Positions 28,401 to 37,254 of a stretch of 64,000 bases of DNA are shown here, one piece after another (positions within the stretch are counted from its first letter, which is position 1; every line of letters starts with the position of its first letter). The translations under genes were made by a program, and so were the position numbers. Source of the DNA: Prochilodus magdalenae (Eukaryota; Chordata; Actinopteri; Characiformes; Prochilodontidae); assembly GCA_024036415.1 (NCBI GenBank), contig JAMWET010000949.1, positions 633,501 through 697,500 on the forward strand. Direction: 5' to 3'. Under the pieces are notes generated by a model. That model was not told the DNA's origin. It saw nothing but the letters and a program-made list of their open reading frames with translations, and did not search any database.

Positions 28401-31400
28401 AGCTCGTATTGCTTCAGGAGCACGGCAAACAAGGGCATTTAGTGTTACACATGATAATACCGCACTCAGCATAATAGTTTAATAGTGATCATCTGTCGCT
28501 TTATATCTTCACACATCAGATATTCAATGCTTGGAATTCACCTGGTTGTATACATTTCAGAATAAGGGGACATTGCATTGCGCATTAATCTTGCTGGGGA
28601 GTTGATTGTAGTATGTAAGCGTTAAGTAAGTTACCAAACACACACTATTCACTCCTTAGTTCAAACAGTCCACATTTGGATACTAAGCTGCAACAGCATG
28701 TATCAGTTCATTCATTTGAAATCACAAAAACATGTTTCATTATATATCCATCTATTCAACCTAAAACAATTGTGCTCCACCCATTCATGCTGGTGTAATG
28801 AAGAAGGTTCTAGCCTGGACTGCCTCTAAGGGAGGCAGCCAATTGGAACAGAGGTTGTTTACATATATCAGTCCTAAAGGCACAGAAACACAACCAGCTT
28901 GTTTAATTGTAAGAGATAAAAAAAATGGCAGGAATAGAAACAGAAAACTGAAATGAATGATATGTTTTGGCACATGTAACCTGACAAAAGTGAGTAAGCC
29001 TTATAGAAATCAATAACATATATATGTTCTAAGCAGTTTATGTCCAGGTCATATTTATTATTAATGATACACTGTAATCTTTTGATAAGGATCCATTATT
29101 TTACTTATAGCTACTAATGATCTGGCTCCTCGGCACTACAAAGAACACCTGTAACTACAATGAATTAGGACTTTTATAGAGTCAAATCTATTCACTGCTT
29201 AATAAAATATTAATAAAACACAAAATTATCTTTTCGTAATTGGCTTGATATATTGGACTACCAGACTGGCTTAATAGGCTTAACAGGTGAATCATACCCC
29301 TCACCTAAAACATTGTGGAATAGGCTCTGATGTATAACACCAGCATAAAAGAGACTGACCCGAGTCTTTATTAAGTAATATAGAAATATACAGTTAGTTA
29401 GTAACTACTAGCTTTTAAGGCTTAATAACACCACTATAAATTCTCTCAAAAATGTGTAATATGTTGTAGTTACTGCCTAATAATGTAGCAATAAGCAGCC
29501 ATTTAATTAGCTTGGTATATTAGCTTTATACGGCTTAATCAGTGTATAATAATGGAAACCTACAGTGTTGTACAACACTTATGATGTAAAATACAGAAGT
29601 AAAAGTGCCCAACAATTCTTTTATATTCTTGTATCCTTAATAATGTAGTGAGTAAGTGGACTATTTTTACTAATTAGTAATTACTAACGTATTAAGGCTT
29701 AATAAGTGTAACGGCTGTGTAATGTCCTCCTATAGTAAAATGTTACCAAATTGCTCTGCAATCATAATAGTTCCTAAACCCAGTCCTGAAGGCCCACGAC
29801 CCTGCCCTGTTTAGTGTTTTCATTGCTGCTCAACACACCTGATCCAACTAATCATCTCATTACCAGTCCATTATTGAGTTAAAGAGGCTGGATAAAGCAC
29901 TGTAATGTGCAGGACGGTGGAGCCCCAGGACCAGGGTTAAGAAACACTGGCTTAGTTAAAGTAGAGCAGAGTGTTTTCTACCATTCCCCCCCAGTGGAAA
30001 ATACACTGTAAGGAACCTCCAGCTGGAAAATACAAGACTAAGCTGGAATGGAAGGTGGGAGGCGTGCAAGGGTATATCATACTTCTGGTCAAAGCAAAAG
30101 TCTACTTTTCATCCTTTTAGTAAGAACACATCAGGTTGTCTTAAATGTGTCAGGAGTTCATGTCAAAGGAAGTTACAGTCAGTGCACACTGGGCCGAAAT
30201 GCATGCCTCTTATTGGTTGTTTCTCCCACCCCATCACAATCTGGCTACTGAGTCACGCACAGCCTCACCTCGACTGACTGAGTACTTTTTACAGATGTGA
30301 CTAACTTCTGTGTTGTTGACAGGCTAAAACCTCTAAATGACTCTCTAATCAGATTCAGGCTCACAAAACAACATCTTGGCCAATCTGGGAAGGTTAGCCA
30401 AGTCCACAGTAGGCCATGCCCTAGTTTCTCTGGTGCTAGTTGTGAAGTCTGCCTGGCTGAATGGACCAGAGAGCAGGACTCTGCAGGTCATTGCTCACCC
30501 TTGCATTTGTAAGGTGTACTAGTGGAGTATCACTACAGAGACAAATAGAAACAGGAATAGCTTACTTATGGCCGCTGCGTATGCATGCATGAGGAAGGGT
30601 GAAAATTTGTTATTCAAGGTAAATAAGTAGTTAAAATAAATAAAAGAAGCCTGAATAATGTGTGTGCAGGCCTGGAAATCTGGTTATACCTACTATCATA
30701 CATATTATCATCATCATGTTTATTATACACATATAATACACACATTATTCAGACTTCAAGTTCAAACTGTATTATGTGCATCATCATGTTCTATTACCTG
30801 AGATCCTAACTGAGATGATATTTCCATCTGTAAGAAGAAAAACACAAGGACATATTTAATAATCAAGTTATTGTGTGATGCACTGTAACAGTCATATCAT
30901 TGTAAAGTTACCATTTTGGAGATATTAGTTTTTCTTTAGACAGTGATGATATGCAACATTTAGGTTGTAAAAAGTAAATGCATCCTCTACAGGGAACAAA
31001 TGTGAACATGATATTTACCTGCTGCTGTTAGTGCACAATTTATTTGACAAGTTTAACAGATTGAAAGAAAAAAGGCAGTGTTATCTAACAAACTAATGAT
31101 AGTTTAAGGTGATGCATTATCTAGAACAATAGAATAATGCTGAATTGAACAGTAAAGTGGATAACACCACTGCCCTGAACAAGATTGAGTTTGATTCCCC
31201 CTGTGGGCCAAATGGGAATTTACATACTGTTTGCAATAGTTATAGATTTGGCGTTATAGATAGATTTGGCCTTCTTTAGTGTTTAAAGATTAGTATGTCT
31301 AAAAAGTATGCTTATTCCTCTCATGTTGATGATGATATACTGTCCGTTATTATTTATTTAAAACTGAATATTTATTTCATGCTCTTTTAATAGTTATATT

Positions 31401-31827
31401 GACAAAATCAATTTTTAACACACGGAAGCAGCTGTAGATGTAAGCAATAAAAATCACAAATCAAACACAGACAGGAGCTCTGTCAGCAGCAGCAAGAGAC
31501 TGGTTGGTGATAATGGCCTAAAATACAGCTTGGAAATAAAACAGAATATGTCCAACAGAATATTTGGCATCTGCCAAATATTAAAAAACCTATAATGTGC
31601 CATAACTTTTTCCCAGCCAACATTTTGTTTTCATTTCTTCCCCAATATGTTACATTTGGAAAATAAAAAAATTGTGCATTAAATGTACAGACAGGTAACT
31701 GAACTGTACTTCCACTGAGGGTGTTCAAACATGCTGCTCTTGTTCATTTGGTTATTATGAAGCAGTTGATGTTACCTTTGTCGTATCTTTTATGGAAATC
31801 ACCTCCTTTTGTGACCCCACAGCCCAT
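13557..31827 (-). CDS. ppef2: protein phosphatase with EF-hands 2 (complete, 16 coding exons)
   Basis: PPP-family Ser/Thr phosphatase of the RdgC/PPEF type, calcium/calmodulin-linked and photoreceptor-enriched in mammals. Exons in coding order: 31776-31827, 28284-28411, 28068-28122, 27808-27983, 26202-26319, 26044-26090, 25230-25396, 24672-24708, 23091-23240, 21492-21851, 20933-21118, 19634-19776, 17220-17326, 15830-15993, 13998-14085, 13557-13849. They total 2271 nt, or 756 residues plus stop (human PPEF2 as I recall it: 753). All phases agree. Landmarks: MGCG 1-4; IQ motif about 25-35; metal/catalytic GDLHG 177-181, GDFVDRG 206-212, GNHED 238-242, HGG 291-293, RSHE with H478; SASNYY near 500; a 120-residue insert 311-430; a degenerate EF loop 571-582; EF loops 655-666 and 695-706, the last fully canonical. 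FRQTWKL and adjacency to naaa favour PPEF2 over PPEF1. Confidence 0.95.
14751..14785 (+). mobile_element. solo end of TTAA-flanked element
   Basis: TTAAAGGAGCAATCTGTAAAA matches the termini of the element at 47431-47849. No partner end was seen nearby, so this is a truncated copy in a ppef2 intron. Confidence 0.5.
15115..15364 (-). mobile_element. 250-bp TIR element, copy 2 (inverted relative to copy 1)
   Basis: Same family and length as 12016-12266, but the interior matches only after reverse complementing. It lies in the ppef2 intron between exons 15830-15993 and 13998-14085. Terminal repeats begin ATCGTCGCTGTCCAAAG. Confidence 0.8.
17813..18035 (+). mobile_element. tRNA-derived SINE, family 1
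   Basis: Contains a GTTTGATTCCC box-B-like segment and a body (ctctgggcaagtttg ... gtgtgtgt ... gtttcac) shared in reverse orientation with 44331-44608. Sits in a ppef2 intron. Confidence 0.65.
21492..21851 (-). CDS. ppef2: ppef2 exon encoding the insert within the catalytic domain
   Basis: Exactly 360 nt (120 codons, phase 0 at both ends), residues 311-430, between the HGG-containing and RSHE-containing parts of the phosphatase core. It is Ser/Arg-rich with acidic patches ([20 protein letters not shown]). PPEF proteins characteristically carry a long variable insert here. The exon ends EWKQ, matching the conserved EEWRQ/EWEQ before the DILWSDP core. Confidence 0.9.
22168..22382 (+). repeat. 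interspersed repeat shared with 54048-54246
   Basis: Shares actttgtagttctacaatta, tactttgttagc and gtggatcagacacac blocks in order with 54048-54246. The block set resembles a repeat I remember as very common in otophysan fish; that attribution is from memory. Confidence 0.6.
22387..22472 (+). repeat. (CA)n microsatellite
   Basis: Nearly uninterrupted CA dinucleotides with a few interruptions (CTACAC, GCACGCAC). Lies in the ppef2 intron between exons 23091-23240 and 21492-21851. Confidence 0.97.
22579..22842 (+). pseudogene. relic of a Tc1/mariner-type transposase N-terminus
   Basis: Open frame of 87 codons on the strand opposite ppef2. Residues around 35-62 ([19 protein letters not shown]) resemble the helix-turn-helix start of fish Tc1-like transposases; the following region decays and stops, with no DDE catalytic part. 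Low-confidence family call; it could be chance. Confidence 0.35.
25077..25152. repeat. 76-bp near-perfect hairpin
   Basis: Two 37-nt arms, 25077-25113 and 25116-25152, separated by GA. 33 of 37 positions pair and all four mismatches are transitions. Located in the ppef2 intron between exons 25230-25396 and 24672-24708. Could be a foldback MITE or a structured intronic RNA. Confidence 0.9.
27164..27601 (+). mobile_element. diverged ~438-bp relative of the 50031-50752 TIR element
   Basis: The left end (ccatcatcaaaagaatacctgcac) and right end (ending ttttgacgatatg) are inverted-repeat-like and match the ends of 50031-50752. Internal blocks (ccaggaacaataaatga, ctacccac.aagtttcattcc) also match. 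Shorter, so internally deleted. In ppef2 intron 4, upstream of exon 27808-27983 in plus coordinates. Confidence 0.7.
29772..29951. mobile_element. ~180-bp MITE-like repeat with imperfect inverted ends
   Basis: The ends AAACCCAGTCCTGAAGGCC and CCAGGACCAGGGTTAAG are roughly inverted complements. No coding content. It lies in ppef2 intron 1. It resembles a widespread fish repeat, by memory only. Confidence 0.55.
30798..30827 (-). other. candidate 30-nt in-frame microexon in ppef2 intron 1
   Basis: On the minus strand, tttttcttcttacag precedes a 30-nt segment ending CAG|gtaata. Inserting it between exon 1 and the IQ exon keeps the frame open and adds ten residues. The human protein lacks such a segment, so it would be an alternative cassette or a chance pair of splice sites. 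Confidence 0.3.
30905..30952 (-). mobile_element. solo end of the 250-bp TIR element family
   Basis: ccattttggagatattag ... gacagtgatgat matches the right terminus of the 15115-15364 copy, diverged. No partner end is visible. Confidence 0.55.
31776..31827 (-). CDS. ppef2: ppef2 first coding exon (start codon, MGCG N-terminus)
   Basis: Found by splice-phase search rather than ORF length. ATG at 31827-31825, 17 codons plus one G, donor G|gtaac, joining in phase to the IQ exon (28284-28411). MGCG resembles the MGC of PPEF1 and MGSG of PPEF2: Gly2 is a myristoylation-type residue and Cys3 a palmitoylation-type residue. A T-rich acceptor (cattag at about 31844-31839) lies 11 nt before the ATG, so the true exon is probably 31776-31838 with a further non-coding exon upstream. 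Confidence 0.85.
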
Positions 31828-32077
31828 ATCTTCTCCTCCTAATGACCAAATAGCAAAAAAAATTAAAAGACAAATCATAATAGCTTGACAATACTTGTGC
31901 TTAAATGTGCTAAAATCCTTATATCACCCTAGCAATTGCTTGTAAGAATGTAGTAATAATGTATTATGTAAGTAGCTTATTACAATAATTAACATATTAT
32001 GGTTTTAGCAAGTGAAGTACAAGGGCATTGTAATGCTCTATAGCAACATAGTTGTAATGTGCTCTATTTATTATATG

Positions 32078-32080
<3 letters not shown>

Positions 32081-32123
<43 letters not shown>
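32081..32123 (+). repeat. (ATT)n microsatellite
   Basis: Uninterrupted TTA/ATT triplets for about 43 bp. A similar tract lies at 6036-6072 in the last intron of the scarb2-like gene. Confidence 0.97.
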
Positions 32124-33673
32124 GTTGTAGTAGTACTATGTAAGAATCAGTACAAAAAGTGACAATGCCAATAAGCAAAGTCAGAGTGTAAACGTTAACA
32201 GCACTAATTAAGACCTAACATACAGACATTGTTATTGTTATAATGGTTTAAAGCTATATGTGGCAGACATAGCAAATGCCACGCTCTTCCGTGCCGTAAT
32301 CAGATCCAGGCAACAGTTTAATCCGAGTTCAGCTGAGTCCGGCACAGTACTGGACTGCCTGATTGGCCTCAATCCTCCCAAAAGCACACACAGTGCCTGG
32401 CATTGTTATTTCGCAAACTACGACAAACCATGAAATGACTCAGGAGTAAATACCCACAATGTGGGTAGGTTAGAAGGAGTAATTTTAGTAGTCTTATTTT
32501 GATCCACTGTGTTCATAGAATTGGATCTTAATAGAGCTATTTACACAGACAGAGGGGTTCTATTAGTAACACATGAGATGAAATGATGCCGGAAAAGCAA
32601 ATATGTCAGATGTATTTAATAAGGTTAAGTAAACAATCATAAATTTTAAACAGTACAGAAACACTTTTATCATTATCCTCGATTTATAACCTATATTAAC
32701 CCCTTAATGATTTAGCATGAATTAAAATGCTCATGCATCACAAAGAAGCAAATAGCTAGTAAAATCAGTAAAGTAGAAGTAGAAGTAAATGATTTACAAA
32801 TATCTAGTAAATAACTACTATTAGCTCCTTATTTCAAAAGATTAATAATAATTTTATGCTTAATAACAACGTTTAAAACTTCATTTAATATATTGTGCAT
32901 AGAATTTGTGTATAGAATAAATAAATTATATGATAGTTACAGATTATGGATCATAAGAGAAAGAATGGATGTCATTCTTCAAAATTACAGCATGTTGTTT
33001 TGGTCATTTTTAATGCAGATATAATTATCAAATACACATTATGTTCTACATAACAAAGAAATTTCTCCTTTTAGACCTTGAACTTAGTAAAACTACAAAA
33101 GTACTTAAGTATGGAGAGTAACAGTAGCATGATTTATTATGGCTCTAATGTCCTATTATCATTTCTGGAACAACTTAATCAACTCATTGTAGGTGTAGAG
33201 TCGTTAATTAGTCTGACACTGACGTCTATTCAAATGATCATCAGCACTAAACACTGAAGGAGAACAGTTTCCATTAACTAGAGCCAAGCTCTCTCCAACA
33301 GGTCAAAACAAAGTCCCCGCTGTATCCTGATTGGTGGGCTCGCTTCATAATTCTTCCTTTGTGACGTTACGTTTTTACACACATAGTCAAAAGGAAGGAC
33401 AGATTTACATAATGTAGCAGAGTAAACAGTAAGATATTAGAGTCTGATATGTAGTGGAGTTAACAAAACACTTATGTATATTAATATACTGTACTACAGT
33501 ATATTAATTACTATCGTCATTTTTAGCTTTTTATAATTAGAAACCAGTAGAAATTCCTGTACTATTAATATTGTACTGTTTCACTGAGGGTTGAATTTCA
33601 CTAGAAAGAAGCCCTCTTCCCATGAACGGAAGGCTGGGTAGATTTTCTAAAAGCGTCCAGAAGAATAACTCAC

Positions 33674-34014
33674 CTGGTGGATGCCTCCTCTCAGCAAGGA
33701 AATCCCCCAAAAGGCTATGAATTTACTTCCTCCACATGTCTCTCCCCATTGATCCCTGAGATGGCTAATACAAAACACTCATCCTGTTTGGAGTTGAGGC
33801 ATGAAAACATGAGGGCTGCATATTTACTGGCACCTCCATAATCCTCTGTCAGTAAGCCATGGTCCTTTTCAGAAAGCCACTGCACTTATTAACAACAAAA
33901 ACACCCCGTAGTTCCAGATGTACTACAGGACTAGAGTCCTGCACTGTGGCTTCTCTTTCCTCCGGCAGCCGTAGCAGCCTGCTTAATTACGAAAACAAGC
34001 CCCGAGGGGATTAG
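33674..34014 (-). promoter_or_regulatory. candidate ppef2 5' non-coding exon and CRX/OTX-type site
   Basis: On the minus strand a good donor (CACCAG|gtgagt) ends at 33674. An acceptor just before the ppef2 ATG demands an upstream non-coding exon, and this is the best donor I found. About 330 bp further upstream (34014-34006) is CTAATCCCC, a perfect CRX/OTX homeodomain-type site, fitting a photoreceptor gene. Exon start and promoter are not defined by sequence alone. Confidence 0.3.
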
Positions 34015-34299
34015 GGTAATAGCTTGATGTGACTAGACTGAGCTTTAAATAGGAAATGGCATTCTGTTAAAGGGCAGCCTTTGGCACTACGCATGTCATT
34101 AGCTAGGTGTACCATGATCGGTTTCTATGATTGGGATATATATGTAGATCTATAAATGCTGTAAGATTCATTATACTTAAATTGTAAGTACATTAAACAT
34201 CCCTTCAGCTTACTGAAACACTCTTTTCACCAGGTGTAGTCCTCCACATATATTCTACATATTGGCATATAACTATATGTATGCTTTTCGCTTATGAAA

Positions 34300-36220
34300 T
34301 ATACATAACAGACATACAAGGTAACACTTGCATAGAACAGAGATATAAGGTATAAGCTATATAAAGCAAACATGTATAGATACAGTATATAAGAAAGTAT
34401 CCTGTATTAACTAGACATGTGTAGAGTATATAGCTTATATGGTCAATATGTATACAGTATGTATCTTGTACAGCATTGACACGTGTAAACAGCCTATATT
34501 TATACAACACATGTAGTTTATATATTTTGTGTGATATACATCTTAAGGAATAAACAAATGTATAGTTTACAGACTGTATATAATAGATGTGTAGAGTAGA
34601 TCTTGTAAAATGCAGATGTGTGTAGAGTATATACTTTGTAAAGTGTAGATGTGGTTAGTGTAGCTCAACTGGTAACACCACTACCCAGAGTGCCCTCTCT
34701 ACATGTGGGAGACTGGGGTTCAAATCCTGGTCTAAGTGACTATGCTGTGCTACACCAATAAGAGTCCTAACACTACATTGGCCTACCTGTAATATGATTA
34801 AGTCGCTCTGGATAAGAGCGTCAGCTAAATGCCGTAGATGTGTGTAGAGTATAGATCCTGTAAAGTGTAGATGTGTGTAGAGTATAGATCCTGTAAAGTG
34901 TAGATGTGTATAGAGTATATACCTTGTAAAGTGTAGATGTGTATAGAGTATATACCTTGTAAAGTGTAGATGTGTGTAGAGTATAGATCCTGTAAAGTGT
35001 AGATGTGTGTAGAGTATAGATCCTGTAAAGTGTAGATGTGTATAGAGTATATATCTTGTAAAGTGTAGATGTGTATAGAGTATATATCTTGTAAAGTGTA
35101 GATGTGTGTAGAGTATAGATCCTGTAAAGTGTAGATGTGTATAGAGTATATACCTTGTAAAGTGTAGATGTGTGTATAGATCCTGTAAAGTGTAGATGTG
35201 TGTAGAGTATAGATCCTGTAAAGTGTAGATGTGTATAGAGTATATACCTTGTAAAGTGTAGATGTGTGTAGAGTATAGATCCTGTAAAGTGTAGATGTGT
35301 ATAGGGTATATACCTTGTAAAGTGTAGATGTGTATAGAGTATATACCTTGTAAAGTGTAGATGTGTGTAGAGTATAGATCCTGTAAAGTGTAGATGTGTG
35401 TAGAGTATAGATCCTGTAAAGTGTAGATGTGTATAGAGTATATATCTTGTAAAGTGTAGATGTGTATAGAGTATATATCTTGTAAAGTGTAGATGTGTAT
35501 AGGGTATATATCTTGTAAAACGTATATGTGTATAGAGTATATACCTTGTAAAGTGTAGATGTGTGTAGAGTATAGATCCTGTAAAGTGTAGATGTGTGTA
35601 GAGTATAGATCCTGTAAAGTGTAGATGTGTATAGAGTATATATCTTGTAAAATGTAGATGTGTATAGAGTTTATATCTTGTAAAATGTAGATGTGTATAG
35701 AGTATATACCTTGTAAAGTCTAGATGTGTATATAGAGTATATATCTTGTAAAATGTAGATGTGTATAGAGTATATATCTTGTAAAGTGTAGATGTGTGTA
35801 GAGTATAGATCCTGTAAAGTGTAGATGTGTATAGAGTATATACCTTGTAAAGTGTAGCTGTGTATAGAGTATAGATCTTGTAAAATGTAGATGTGTACAG
35901 AGTATATACCTTGTAAAGTGTAGATGTGTGTAGAGTATAGATCCTGTAAAGTGTAGATGTGTGTAGAGTATAGATCTACTACTCTAGAGTAGACATGTGT
36001 ATATATCTTGTACGGTGTATAGATGAATGGTATATACATTTTCTAGAGTAGACATATGTGTAAGGTATTCCGTGCACAGTGTAGGTATGTGTACAGTAAA
36101 CATCTTGCACTGTGTAGATATGTGTAAAGTATATAGCTTATACAGTAGACATGTGTGTAAGGTATGCCGTGCACAGTGTAGGCATGTGTACAGTATATAG
36201 TTTAAATAGACATGTGTACA
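34300..36220. repeat. minisatellite, 33-bp period, degenerate at both edges
   Basis: The core from about 34600 to 35985 is a head-to-tail array of 33-bp units in two main types: one with gtgtagagtatagatcctgt and one with gtatagagtatataccttgt, plus a tatatct variant. The outer parts (34300-34600 and 35990-36220) are decayed units. The period is a multiple of three, so long minus-strand ORFs with an 11-residue Tyr/Ile-rich repeat appear; these are by-products, not genes. Interrupted by a SINE at 34654-34833. Confidence 0.95.
34654..34833 (+). mobile_element. tRNA-derived SINE (family 2) inserted in the minisatellite
   Basis: The tRNA-like head has box A (TGTAGCTCAACTGGTAA) and box B (GGTTCAAATCC). 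The tail ends tcgctctggataagagcg..ctaaatgc, typical of the V-SINE-type 3' domain. Flanked by a 9-bp target duplication GTAGATGTG at 34645-34653 and 34834-34842, itself minisatellite sequence. A full relative lies at 50820-51025. Confidence 0.88.
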
Positions 36221-36224
36221 CTGT

Positions 36225-36402
36225 AAAAAGTGCAACCTAAAAAATTCTGTCTTTGTTACAAGCAACTGAACAAGCCTTACTCAACTAAAAAAACTTTAAA
36301 TGAAGGAATCATTTGTTCAAAGTCCTTTTTCAGGTTCAATAAACCAAATTCATTTGTTTGTAACAAATTAGAGTCCTTTATTAATCAACACTTTTACAGC
36401 GT
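36225..36402. mobile_element. ~180-bp TIR element
   Basis: The left end CACTGTAAAAAGTG and right end CACTTTTACAGCG are inverted complements with one slip. The interior is AT-rich and non-coding. hAT-like by terminal sequence, tentative. Confidence 0.6.
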
Positions 36403-37188
36403 TACATAGAGCAGGCATGTTCAGAGCAAACAGAAGACATGTATGCATTATCTTTCCTGTTCAGGTGCATGCACATAATGTTTGGGGTGTTGTTTTGAAA
36501 TGGTCCATAACAAAACTATTTACAGTTTTCATTTAAAAACATCCCATCGCTGTCATAACAAAACCCTCTCGGAAATAACAACTTTACAGCTGAAGAACAA
36601 ACCTTTGGTGAAACTTTGAGTTACTGAAATTAGATTTTATTGCAAGTCATTTATGAGCTTTTCTATTGGTGCATTCCTCTTGAAATGTACACACGAATAG
36701 CTGGTGTTTTCAAATGTTGTAAAACATTAAAATGAGTAGATTGTTGTAATGAGTGACCGTGACAGAATGTAAGCTTCTGACAGTGACATGGTTTACATTA
36801 ACATATTAAGACATATAAACACATTTTGTAAATGGTAAATATTTACATAACTCCATTAAAATACATGGGAATATGGCTTTAAATGAAATTGTGGTCAAGT
36901 TAAGGCAATGGGAACTCTCATTACATCACACATATACAAAGCTTCAACATTTCAAATGTAAGGCATCGTCTTTATGCTTGGGAATCTAAAACCACTAATA
37001 TCACAACAAGTTAATATCTCTCACAGCAGCAGTATATGATTTGCAGTGAGTATAAAATCCACAGCTTTACAGTATCACAGAGCCTGTGAGTGGACTGCTC
37101 GGCTTATCCATGTCACATTCTTAAATTGGCTGTTTAATTAAAACTGGTTCTGTTTCACCACAGTACGAATGAAATGTTGTGTTTGCAA

Positions 37189-37254
37189 TTAAACCTGGTT
37201 CACATTCCTGTCGAGACCAGCAGCTATTCTCTTAAAAGAAGACTCATCACATGT
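37189..37254 (-). CDS. naaa: naaa last exon (C-terminal 21 residues)
   Basis: Strong acceptor (ttctctgttttcacag) then 21 codons ending NQV and TAA at 37191-37189. The tail is longer than and unlike the short human C-terminus, so this exon rests on splice phase and acceptor strength only. Confidence 0.6.
   Translation of the reverse strand, partial: TCDESSFKRIAAGLDRNVNQV

Larger units (their letters stand above)
31839..37188. other. intergenic between ppef2 and naaa (head of ppef2, tail of naaa)
   Basis: Contains the presumed ppef2 promoter and non-coding first exon (near 33674 upward), an (ATT)n microsatellite, the 33-bp minisatellite, a SINE, a ~180-bp TIR element at 36225-36402, and the naaa 3' UTR below 37189. 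A minus-strand AATAAA at 36641-36636 is a plausible naaa polyadenylation signal. No other coding exons recognised. Confidence 0.6.

Noticed and set aside
34654..34730. tRNA-like sequence with A and B boxes (also at 50820)
   Set aside because: It does not close a tRNA cloverleaf and continues into a shared SINE body and tail with a target duplication; a SINE head, not a tRNA gene.
34600..35985. Regular repeats resembling a CRISPR array
   Set aside because: Units are contiguous with no unique spacers, in a vertebrate genome; this is a minisatellite.
35671..36265. Long minus-strand ORFs with an 11-residue Tyr/Ile-rich repeat
   Set aside because: They arise because the minisatellite period (33 bp) is a multiple of three. 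There is no start context, splice structure or similarity, and the ORFs shift with each degenerate unit.
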